From Sphingobacteriia bacterium (GTDB lineage: Bacteria; Bacteroidota; Bacteroidia; NS11-12g; UBA9320): 48,046 nucleotides of DNA. The notes below the pieces were generated by a model, which was not told the DNA's origin, ran no database searches, and saw only the letters and a list, made by a program, of their open reading frames with translations. This document shows positions 41,323 to 48,046 of the stretch, piece after piece. A program made the translations under genes and the position numbers. Location: the NCBI GenBank assembly GCA_008080835.1, contig VMDK01000132.1:1-48046 (forward strand). Direction: 5' to 3'. Position 1 is the stretch's first letter. The number at the start of each line of letters is the position of its first letter.

Positions 41323-41591
41323 ATATGACAAAGTTCAGAAGAAAAAATCCGGGAGTACAATCCTCGCAATGATTTTAGTGCTACATTTGAAATAGGGCTG
41401 GTAGTAACAATTGAAAAATTCAACATTTACTAATATACCGGCTGGGCAATGAACGTAGAGCAGGCCCCATTTCACTTCGGTGAAAAGAGGATTATCCAAA
41501 CGGGGGAAGGTCGAACTTCATTTAAGGCCAAATCCTACTATTTCAGGAATTTTTCAAAAACACAGCCCTTTTTTTATGCTCAAAATTTCGA
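41323..41591. other. Longest gene-free stretch, no assigned gene
   Basis: About 270 bases between two minus-strand genes. It holds a perfect plus-strand -7 box TACATTTG at 41382-41389, a TTGAA/TTCAA repeat at 41411-41423 and a hairpin TTTCAC-TTCG-GTGAAA at 41470-41485. A 64-codon frame starts with ATG at 41449 and ends at 41643 inside the LVIVD gene; it resembles nothing I know. A small RNA or a small gene on the plus strand is possible but unproven. Confidence 0.4.
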
Positions 41592-42836
41592 TCAACGAGC
41601 GAGAATCGTGCTGATCTCGACCGGACTTGCAGGGTCAGAATAGTCGATCTGGAAAATCCCTTCTTCTGCCGATAATATTGCCGTTTCACCATTGTGGATC
41701 ACATCGTACGTGTTCTTTCCTTCAAAGGTTGAATATTGATGGTTGTTCATTTCAAATGTGAATCGCCTGTCAAAAGCTTTTAGACCTGCGTTGCCATCAC
41801 AAATGAGCAACAGACTATCACTGGCTGCCAATCCATAGGGCCCTTCCATTAAATATGATTCCAAAAGGGTCGGTTGCTCCATTTTGGAAATATCAACGAT
41901 ATGCAAGGCATCTTCTGCGGCACCACAACGCGAGCCACCACGGAGTGTCACATATGCTTTATCGTCATACACAACCACCGGGTCGCATCCGCGCACATGA
42001 GTGAAGCTTGTAGTCCAAACAGGTACCTTGGGGTTCACTACGCGGTTCAGTACAACCATTCCGGTCGTAGTTCCGAGAAATAGAAAATCCTTGTAGGGAA
42101 ATATTGTCTCAACCTCCCAAGTGATCTGTTGGTTCCCGCTTACGAATGCATTTCGCACGTCTGACATATCCAGTGATCTCAGATTGTCAGAATCCACGAT
42201 GTAGAGATATCCATCCACATAAGCGAAGCGAGACATAGAGCCCGCTTGTCCGCTCTGCCCTCCTGCTCCACCGGAGTTGGAAGCGTCCTCTGCAAAGAGA
42301 AATCCTCCTCTGAATCTTCCATCATCCCCACAATTGGCATCTTCGATTACTTCAACAATGTCACGCTCTTCCATGGCGATTGGGAAGCTGTCGTTTTTCA
42401 AAAGCTCATGGTTCATGATCATCTCGAGACGCTGCACGAATGAAGGATTTGAAGGATCCGAGATATCCCAGCTTACCATATCCGCTCCTTGGTTGGCGAA
42501 CATGACATCATCTACCACATTCATGTCCAGACAACCCTTGATGGCTACAAACTTCATTGCAACCGGGTTTGCGGGATCCGAATTATCAAAGATGTGAACG
42601 CCTTCGTATTTTTCATTGATCAATAGAAGATCCTGGTACACATAGATCTTTCCCGGGTCACTGAGGTCTTTTGGAGATTGGGCCTCATTGACCTTGCGCA
42701 TATCTGTCATTGACATATACACGGGCATGAGAGCTCGATAGGAAATTGTCTTGGTGCAATTGGTTCTACACCCACCAAGTAAAATGACCATCAGAAAACT
42801 CAGGACTAATAATTTAGAATATACCTTAGCGTACAT
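41592..42836 (-). CDS. LVIVD-repeat lipoprotein
   Basis: A 414-residue lipoprotein with lipobox LLGGC (Cys23). The mature part is built from propeller-like repeats of the LVIVD type, for example GVHIFDNSDPANPVAM, MVSWDISDPSNPSFV, LHIVDISKMEQPTLL and FQIDYSDPASPVEI. A Gly/Ser-rich loop (SNSGGAGGQSGQAG) sits near the middle. These proteins are exported surface or periplasmic proteins of unknown role. Confidence 0.85.
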   Translation of the reverse strand: MYAKVYSKLLVLSFLMVILLGGCRTNCTKTISYRALMPVYMSMTDMRKVNEAQSPKDLSDPGKIYVYQDLLLINEKYEGVHIFDNSDPANPVAMKFVAIKGCLDMNVVDDVMFANQGADMVSWDISDPSNPSFVQRLEMIMNHELLKNDSFPIAMEERDIVEVIEDANCGDDGRFRGGFLFAEDASNSGGAGGQSGQAGSMSRFAYVDGYLYIVDSDNLRSLDMSDVRNAFVSGNQQITWEVETIFPYKDFLFLGTTTGMVVLNRVVNPKVPVWTTSFTHVRGCDPVVVYDDKAYVTLRGGSRCGAAEDALHIVDISKMEQPTLLESYLMEGPYGLAASDSLLLICDGNAGLKAFDRRFTFEMNNHQYSTFEGKNTYDVIHNGETAILSAEEGIFQIDYSDPASPVEISTILAR

Positions 42837-42858
42837 ATTTGTATTTAAGTGATTGTCT

Positions 42859-42866
42859 CAAATTTA
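42859..42866 (-). promoter_or_regulatory. -7 box upstream of the LVIVD gene
   Basis: TAAATTTG on the minus strand matches TAnnTTTG exactly and ends 22 bases before the ATG at 42836. It lies in the 43-base divergent region shared with the beta-barrel gene. Confidence 0.45.
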
Positions 42867-42879
42867 CCTATTTCAAATC

Positions 42880-43704
42880 ATGATGACTTTGAATCTCCGC
42901 TCACATTATTCTCATAAATCGGTGCTACATTTTCTGCTCACGATGGCCGTGCTTGCACTGTTTTCGCTGTCTGCATTAGCGCAAACTGACGAGTTTTCGC
43001 GAGTAAAATTGAAAAGCGGTGCTCAGATCGTTGGGAAGGTGATAGAGTTAGACCCGGAAAAAGGCATAAAGTTGGAGCTGGCCGGAGGAAAGCAGATCGA
43101 AATTTCGATGGAGCATATTGACGAGATCGTTCCTACGAGCGTCATCAATTCGACTCAGCCCATTCAGGTTCGCAAAGTCAAAGAACGTCACGATTGGAAG
43201 GACAAGGGGTACTACATATATGGAAACTTTGGGTTTCCACTAGGTGTGGACTCCTGGGGTGATCCCTCTCTGAATGTCTCGGTGCTCGTTGGTGGTGGAT
43301 ATACTTTCAATAAGAACCTGTCACTCGGACTTACGGCCGGAACCGACTTCTACTGGTGGCCAAATAGTATGGTATATCCGGTCGCTTTGGAAGTTAGAAC
43401 GAGGTTGAACCAACAATCATTCACACCTTATCTTTCGCTTCAAGGTGGATACGGGTTCTTGGGCTCAGCAGAATATTGGTCGGAGAACAATTCCGGTGGA
43501 TTGTACATATCTCCCGGTGTGGGTATCACCTCGAAATACCGAGAAAATCTCGCGTGGTATTTTCAAATGGGCTTCAGAACTCAAACGATCAACGGAGCTC
43601 ACGAAGACGGGTTTTGGGATGGCTTCAATTGGGTGGTGACCACTGTTGAAGAAAAGATCACCTACAATCGGCTGGACCTACGATTCGGATTCTTGTTCGA
43701 ATAA
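42880..43704 (+). CDS. Outer-membrane beta-barrel protein with a small N-terminal beta domain
   Basis: A 274-residue protein. I chose the ATG at 42880 (another directly follows at 42883); the longer frame starts at TTG without a signal sequence. The signal peptide ends near ALAQ. Residues about 40-75 are a small beta domain (VKLKSGAQIVGKVIELDPEK, GGKQIEISMEHIDEI). The remainder alternates aromatic and polar residues in short strands (GGYTFNKNLSLGLTAG; FTPYLSLQGGYGF) and ends LDLRFGFLFE, as expected of an eight-stranded barrel. No specific function can be given. Confidence 0.75.
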   Translation: MMTLNLRSHYSHKSVLHFLLTMAVLALFSLSALAQTDEFSRVKLKSGAQIVGKVIELDPEKGIKLELAGGKQIEISMEHIDEIVPTSVINSTQPIQVRKVKERHDWKDKGYYIYGNFGFPLGVDSWGDPSLNVSVLVGGGYTFNKNLSLGLTAGTDFYWWPNSMVYPVALEVRTRLNQQSFTPYLSLQGGYGFLGSAEYWSENNSGGLYISPGVGITSKYRENLAWYFQMGFRTQTINGAHEDGFWDGFNWVVTTVEEKITYNRLDLRFGFLFE

Positions 43705-43713
43705 TACCACCTC

Positions 43714-44904
43714 TCAATACTTGATCACCCCACTACCGATCAATTCATCATCAATATACCAGGCAGCAAATTGTCCTGGAGTGATAGCTTTTTGAGGTTC
43801 CTCAAAGGAAATGATCAGGTCATCTTTCAACTGATGTAACGTTGCTTTCTGGAGTGGCTGACGATATCTGAAACGGCAGAGTACTTCCATCGTCTCAGAC
43901 TCCTTCAACTCAAGATCAGTTCGGACCCAGTGAACATCCGGGACTTCAATGAGCAAGGCTTTCTTATAAAGTCCGGGATGCTTCTCTCCCATTCCCACAT
44001 AAATGTGATTTGACTTGACATCCGTGGAGATGACGAACAGTGGCTCCTCTTTGCCTCCGATCCCAAGGCCCTTTCGCTGTCCGATCGTGTAAAAATGTGC
44101 ACCTTGATGTGTGCCAAGAATTTCTCCATCCGAAGGCTGGTAGTGCATTGGTTCAGTGAGATCATACCAGTCATCTGATTTTTCGGGATTCCGTTGGCTC
44201 AAACTTCCGTAAATCTGGTTGTCGGCGGGAATCTCAACAACTTCCCCTTCTCTCGGCTCGAGTTGTTGTTGCAGAAAATCGGGCAGTCTAACTTTTCCTA
44301 TGAAGCAAAGTCCCTGGCTGTCCTTCTTGTCGGCATTCGGGAGATGCAGACCATCAGCCTTTTTTCTAACTTCAGGTTTAGTAAGTTCTCCTACCGGAAA
44401 GAGCACCTTCGAAAGCTGTTCCTGATCCAGTTGGCACAGGAAATAGCTTTGATCCTTGTTGCCGTCCACTCCGGCAAGTAACCTGTATACGGGCTTCCCG
44501 TCCACGACAATTTCATCCTTACGGCAGTAGTGACCGGTAGCAACATAATCTGCCCCAAGATCCATAGCGGCCTTGAGGAATATGTCAAACTTGATCTCGC
44601 GATTACACAGCACATCGGGGTTTGGTGTGCGGCCTGCTTCATACTCGGCAAACATGTAATCAACGATCCGTTCTTTGTATTGCTCACTCAAGTCTAAAGT
44701 CTGAAACGGAATGCCCAACTGCTCTGCAACCAGAAGAGCGTCTTTGCTGTCTTCTTCCCACGGACACTCATCGCTGATGGTCACGGATGTATCGTGCCAG
44801 TTCTTCATGAACATAGCAATGACGTCGTAGCCTTGTTCTACCAACAAAGCTGCAGCAACGGCGGAATCAACGCCACCCGATAATCCAACGACTACTCGTT
44901 TCAC
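43714..44904 (-). CDS. mnmA: tRNA-specific 2-thiouridylase
   Basis: MnmA puts sulfur on the wobble uridine of Lys, Glu and Gln tRNAs. The 396-residue protein begins with the PP-loop SGGVDS (residues 9-14). The catalytic cysteines are Cys100 ([12 protein letters not shown]) and Cys200 (DSQGLCFIG). The C-terminal barrel region ends with [19 protein letters not shown]. The start is GTG at 44904. It converges with the barrel gene, 9 bases apart. Confidence 0.96.
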   Translation of the reverse strand: MKRVVVGLSGGVDSAVAAALLVEQGYDVIAMFMKNWHDTSVTISDECPWEEDSKDALLVAEQLGIPFQTLDLSEQYKERIVDYMFAEYEAGRTPNPDVLCNREIKFDIFLKAAMDLGADYVATGHYCRKDEIVVDGKPVYRLLAGVDGNKDQSYFLCQLDQEQLSKVLFPVGELTKPEVRKKADGLHLPNADKKDSQGLCFIGKVRLPDFLQQQLEPREGEVVEIPADNQIYGSLSQRNPEKSDDWYDLTEPMHYQPSDGEILGTHQGAHFYTIGQRKGLGIGGKEEPLFVISTDVKSNHIYVGMGEKHPGLYKKALLIEVPDVHWVRTDLELKESETMEVLCRFRYRQPLQKATLHQLKDDLIISFEEPQKAITPGQFAAWYIDDELIGSGVIKY

Positions 44905-44951
44905 AGTGCAAAGGTAATATGCTTCCCAACGAGTGGAAGGAACAGATAGAA

Positions 44952-44973
44952 TAGACTGATTGTTTTCAGTCTA
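44952..44973. terminator. Hairpin overlapping the stop of the T9SS cargo gene
   Basis: TAGACTGA and TCAGTCTA form a perfect 8-base-pair stem around a six-base loop (44960-44965). The stop codon of the T9SS gene (44971-44973) lies inside the stem. There is no T run on the minus strand, so termination would be weak. Confidence 0.4.
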
Positions 44974-45675
44974 CTGAACGTGAAGTTTGTTGTGGATGAC
45001 CTCTTTATGCGAATTGACCGCCTTCAGGTAATAGAAACCTGCGAGAGGTTGTTCCAATTTCAATTCTACACCGTCATACTTAAAAGGAACTTGTCGACCC
45101 ATGGCATCGAAGATCCGGACTTCATCCAGTACCTGGCTAAATGTGAATGCACCATCTGAACTCGGGTTTGGATAGATGAAAAGTCCTTCGAGAATTGGTC
45201 GGATAGACGCTGTATTCTTCTCAATTTTGATGACAAACCTCCAGAGCGTGTCTGTTTGGCTGAGGACAATTGTACCGAACGCCTTTCCGTGCATCCGAAT
45301 CACCAATCCGATCGTATCTTCTCTGAGATCATCAACGCCAGGTTGCCCATACACTTCCGCGCAGCGCGGTTTCTTGGGCAGGTATTTACAATCTGACGTT
45401 TCGCAATTGTATCCGAACTTAGGTGGTAAGTTCACAACATCCACCAGGATCGCACTATCGATGATCACCGCAGCCGGAAAACCATTGTAATCGATCGTCG
45501 TGTCTGAGATCAGTACCACGGTCATCGTTTCTGAATAAGGCTGACCAGCAACTCCCGGAGAAAGTTGTGAAGGAAAAAAACCTGTTCGTGTGATCGTGTC
45601 ATTGGGAGTACACTGTGCTTTCGCGAGCTGAGAGAGCCCGGCTAAAAGAACCAATAAGAGTATTCGACGTACCAT
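44971..45675 (-). CDS. Secreted protein with T9SS type A C-terminal sorting domain
   Basis: A 234-residue protein exported by Sec (signal peptide to about residue 20) and then through the type IX secretion system. I chose the ATG at 45675 (MVRRILL); a GTG lies two codons upstream. The mature part (about 21-155) has four cysteines and a beta-sandwich look. The last 70 residues are the sorting domain: FIYPNPSSDGAFTFSQ, EVRIFDAMGRQV, and the final GFYYLKAVNSHKEVIHNKL. It shows that the organism has a T9SS, though no core T9SS gene is certain in this window. The function of the cargo part is unknown. Confidence 0.88.
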   Translation of the reverse strand: MVRRILLLVLLAGLSQLAKAQCTPNDTITRTGFFPSQLSPGVAGQPYSETMTVVLISDTTIDYNGFPAAVIIDSAILVDVVNLPPKFGYNCETSDCKYLPKKPRCAEVYGQPGVDDLREDTIGLVIRMHGKAFGTIVLSQTDTLWRFVIKIEKNTASIRPILEGLFIYPNPSSDGAFTFSQVLDEVRIFDAMGRQVPFKYDGVELKLEQPLAGFYYLKAVNSHKEVIHNKLHVQ

Positions 45676-45722
45676 AGTCACTCGGATTTGATTAAACTTG
45701 TCTTACGAATTTAACTGATCCC

Positions 45723-48041
45723 TTGCGACTTATTCAACGATTTCTCTTTTGTGCCCTTGTACTGACTTTGTCGGTCAATACTGTGTTGGCACAGACTTGC
45801 AGAGGTAAAGTCGTGGATGCTAAAACAGGTAGACCACTCATAGGTGCCCACGTTCTTGAAGCAGCCAATTCCCAGAATCTGGTGATCACCGATCATGCAG
45901 GAGCATTCTCTATAAATGTTCAAAGCAACGCACTCCTAGTTGTCCACGTTGGATACGAAGACAGTTTGGTCTATTTGCTAGAGGGTCACAATGAACTACT
46001 GGTCGGACTGCGCGGGACAGATGACCTGCTTGATCAGATCGTAGTCACGGGAAATAAATCCGAAAGTGCTCTCAAAGAGATGACGATCTCCGTCGAAAGG
46101 ATCAATCCAAAGATCATTACAGATAAGAACCCATCTTCCGTCAGCTCGATCATACATCAGATCCCGGGAGTGAACATGGTGGATGGACAAGTGAGTATTC
46201 GCGGTGGCAGTGGCTGGAGTTATGGCGCCGGGTCACGAGTCATTGTTTTGGTGGATGGGGTTCCGCTTATGTCGGGTGATGCAGGACAAGCCCTGTGGTC
46301 ATTTATAACAGTGGACAATATTGAAGAGATCGAAGTTGTTAAAGGTGCATCGTCCGTTTTGTACGGATCTGCTGCACTCAACGGGATCATTTCGATCCGC
46401 ACAAAATGGACCAAGGCCAAACCTTATACGAGTGTTACCTCATTCGGAGGTGGGTTCTCTGCTCCGCGAGAAGAATCATGGCGTTGGAGTGAAAGACCAT
46501 TACTACGTTCCGGAGCCAGAGTGCTTCATAGTAGGCGTATGGGTCAGAACGAGCTGGTTTTGAATGGTGAGTGGATCGATGATGACGGATTCCGAAAAGG
46601 TGATCCGGACAGACGAATTCAGGGAGGCGTGAATTGGAGAAGGCGGATCGGAGAGCAAGGTCGTGTCGGTATCAGAACTAAGGTTCTGTTAAACAAGTCG
46701 GGAAGCTTTTTATTATGGCGAAATCTGGACAGTGCCTACTTACCTCTGGAAGGCAGTAACACAGATAATGCGAACCTGCGCGTTGCAATAGACCCCTTCT
46801 TTTCCATTGCAACAAAAAATGGTTGGCGGCATCAGATCAATACTCGGTATCTCTTGGTTGACAACAACGTCGATAATGGAGATACATCTGTAGACCAAAG
46901 CAATCGATCCGATTGGTACTTTGCGGAATACTTGCTCCAAAAGAGGTGGAACCCGAATAACAAGGATTGGCTGAATGCGCAATGGTCGTTGGGTGTGACA
47001 GGGAATTACACCGTGACAAGAAGTCCTCTTTTCAGCGGTGATCAAACAGCCAGTAACATGGCGGCATTCACACAGATCCGGAACAATTTCGGACCTTTCT
47101 CAACGGAGTTTGGATTTCGTTTCGAAGAATACAGGCTGAACGACCGCATCAGTCGAAAGCCAATTCTTAGAGGTGGATTAAATGTTCCACTGACCAAGAG
47201 TACTTTCCTGAGGTTTTCCTACGGAGAAGGATTCCGATTCCCGACCATAGCAGAGACGTATATTTCAACCACAGTGGGCCCTGTATCGGTCTATCCAAAT
47301 GTAGAATTGAACCCTGAAATCGGGAGTAATGTCGAGGTGGGATTAACTCAAGGATTTCAGATCAAGAAGCGGTGGAGAGGATTGCTGAATGCCGCAGTAT
47401 TTCAAATGAAATACGACGATATGGTAGAGTTCACGTTTGGTCAGTGGTCAAGTTTGATCACGCCTGAAAACAACTTTGGCATCGGCTTCAAATCGATCAA
47501 TACCGGTCCGGCTAAGATCAGTGGTTTCGAGATCAGTGGAACTGCAGTGTATAAACATGACCAACATCAGATCAATATACAGGCCGGGTATGTTTTCAGT
47601 AATCCGGTAAGTGAACAACCGGATCTGATCTGGGGTAAGGATAGTGTAGGTAAGAATCTGAGTTATAGAACTACGAGTTCTGACACCGTTTCGAACTATC
47701 TGAAGTACCGAAGTCGGCATTCCGCCAAGCTGGACCTGATGTGGAAGTACCAAAAATGGGAAGCAGGTATAAGTGGAAGGTTCAATAGTAAAGTGGAAAA
47801 TGTCGACCTGGCATTCATCACTCCTCCTATATCTTTTTTTGTTCCCGGAGTTCAGGAGTCACGTGACCTCTATCCCTACGGGTTGAATTTCGATGTACGA
47901 GTATTTTATCGAATCAATCAGTCATTCCGCGTTGGTCTCGTCACCAACAATATTTTCAACCGTGAGCGATTCATACGTCCGGCAGACATGGGAGGACCAA
48001 GACTTATGCTTCTTCAACTTCGATATACTACTCCTGAGTAG
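45723..48041 (+). CDS. TonB-dependent receptor (second)
   Basis: A 772-residue outer-membrane transporter. Translation starts at TTG (45723): no ATG precedes the signal peptide MRLIQRFLFCALVLTLSVNT, and a TAA lies in frame 10 codons upstream. A CarboxypepD_reg-like domain covers about 27-95 (CRGKVVDAKTGRPLIGAHVL). The plug has IPGVNMVDGQVSIRGGSGWS, VLVDGVPLMSGDAG and EEIEVVKGASSVLYGSAALN. The beta-barrel fills the rest and ends with LMLLQLRYTTPE. The plug resembles siderophore and vitamin B12 receptors more than SusC. No SusD-like partner is nearby. Possible -7 box: TAAACTTG at 45693-45700. Confidence 0.9.
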   Translation: MRLIQRFLFCALVLTLSVNTVLAQTCRGKVVDAKTGRPLIGAHVLEAANSQNLVITDHAGAFSINVQSNALLVVHVGYEDSLVYLLEGHNELLVGLRGTDDLLDQIVVTGNKSESALKEMTISVERINPKIITDKNPSSVSSIIHQIPGVNMVDGQVSIRGGSGWSYGAGSRVIVLVDGVPLMSGDAGQALWSFITVDNIEEIEVVKGASSVLYGSAALNGIISIRTKWTKAKPYTSVTSFGGGFSAPREESWRWSERPLLRSGARVLHSRRMGQNELVLNGEWIDDDGFRKGDPDRRIQGGVNWRRRIGEQGRVGIRTKVLLNKSGSFLLWRNLDSAYLPLEGSNTDNANLRVAIDPFFSIATKNGWRHQINTRYLLVDNNVDNGDTSVDQSNRSDWYFAEYLLQKRWNPNNKDWLNAQWSLGVTGNYTVTRSPLFSGDQTASNMAAFTQIRNNFGPFSTEFGFRFEEYRLNDRISRKPILRGGLNVPLTKSTFLRFSYGEGFRFPTIAETYISTTVGPVSVYPNVELNPEIGSNVEVGLTQGFQIKKRWRGLLNAAVFQMKYDDMVEFTFGQWSSLITPENNFGIGFKSINTGPAKISGFEISGTAVYKHDQHQINIQAGYVFSNPVSEQPDLIWGKDSVGKNLSYRTTSSDTVSNYLKYRSRHSAKLDLMWKYQKWEAGISGRFNSKVENVDLAFITPPISFFVPGVQESRDLYPYGLNFDVRVFYRINQSFRVGLVTNNIFNRERFIRPADMGGPRLMLLQLRYTTPE

Positions 48042-48046
48042 CAGTG

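Noticed and set aside
41449-41643. 64-codon plus-strand frame
   Set aside because: No family match, and it ends inside an opposite-strand gene; kept only as part of the unexplained intergenic stretch.
1-48046. CRISPR array, tRNA, rRNA, insertion sequence or prophage
   Set aside because: No regularly spaced repeats, no tRNA-like arms, no transposase or integrase, and no rRNA-like sequence were seen in reading the window. A tRNA or Rfam scan would settle small RNAs.

Overview
The window looks like chromosomal DNA of a Bacteroidota bacterium, most likely a free-living, probably marine member of the Flavobacteriia. Supporting traits are a type IX secretion (T9SS) type A sorting domain, a PorE-like lipoprotein, two TonB-dependent receptors (one paired with a DUF4249 lipoprotein), many lipoproteins, glutamine synthetase of type III, a CarB without its C-terminal regulatory domain, the families DUF2723, DUF2795 and DUF4834, and TAnnTTTG-type -7 promoter boxes. 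There are about 40 protein genes, packed tightly on both strands. I see no rRNA, tRNA, CRISPR array, insertion sequence or prophage. No gene-free stretch exceeds 300 bases; the longest is about 270 bases, at 41323-41591.

Layout. 1-3255 (minus): rimP-nusA-infB, with infB cut by the window edge, preceded by a promoter and a terminator-like leader hairpin. 3470-8243: a 2OG-Fe(II) oxygenase diverging from a large GT-C-like membrane protein (DUF2723), followed by rlmB. 8402-10257: a DUF2795 protein converging on two alpha/beta hydrolases. 10314-14459: carB, DUF4834, prfA. 14580-22880 (plus): glnN, the PorE-like OmpA lipoprotein, purM, an Omp28-like lipoprotein and rlmN, with strong terminators after glnN, the OmpA gene and the Omp28 gene. 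22871-27950 (minus): a tight run tatA-gatA-(LysM/transglycosylase-like)-(SGNH hydrolase)-(small membrane protein). 28072-30621: 3-hydroxyanthranilate dioxygenase and a sugar nucleotidyltransferase converging on pssA-purS. 30753-36350: TonB receptor plus DUF4249 lipoprotein, a TlpA-like lipoprotein, then a MarR regulator with a YceI protein. 36455-41322: a TIGR03032 protein, two tandem-duplicated small lipoproteins (the second frameshifted), a TlpA-like protein with a metallophosphoesterase, and a two-domain glycosyltransferase. 41592-48041: an LVIVD lipoprotein, a beta-barrel protein, mnmA, a T9SS cargo protein and a second TonB receptor.

How the genes work together. Many encode core information processing (IF-2, NusA, RimP, RF1, RlmB, RlmN, MnmA, GatA) or nitrogen and nucleotide metabolism (CarB, GlnN, PurM, PurS). 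The rest build or serve the cell envelope.

The observations most worth a second look are a possible attenuator ahead of rimP-nusA-infB, a degenerate retropepsin-like domain at the end of the PorE-like protein, a transglycosylase-like protein that lacks the catalytic glutamate and sits beside an SGNH hydrolase, a near-perfect operator palindrome at the marR-yceI promoter, and a 3'-terminal frameshift in one of two duplicated lipoprotein genes. I did not find a clearly new multi-gene system; the envelope operon at 22871-27950 is the best candidate for one.
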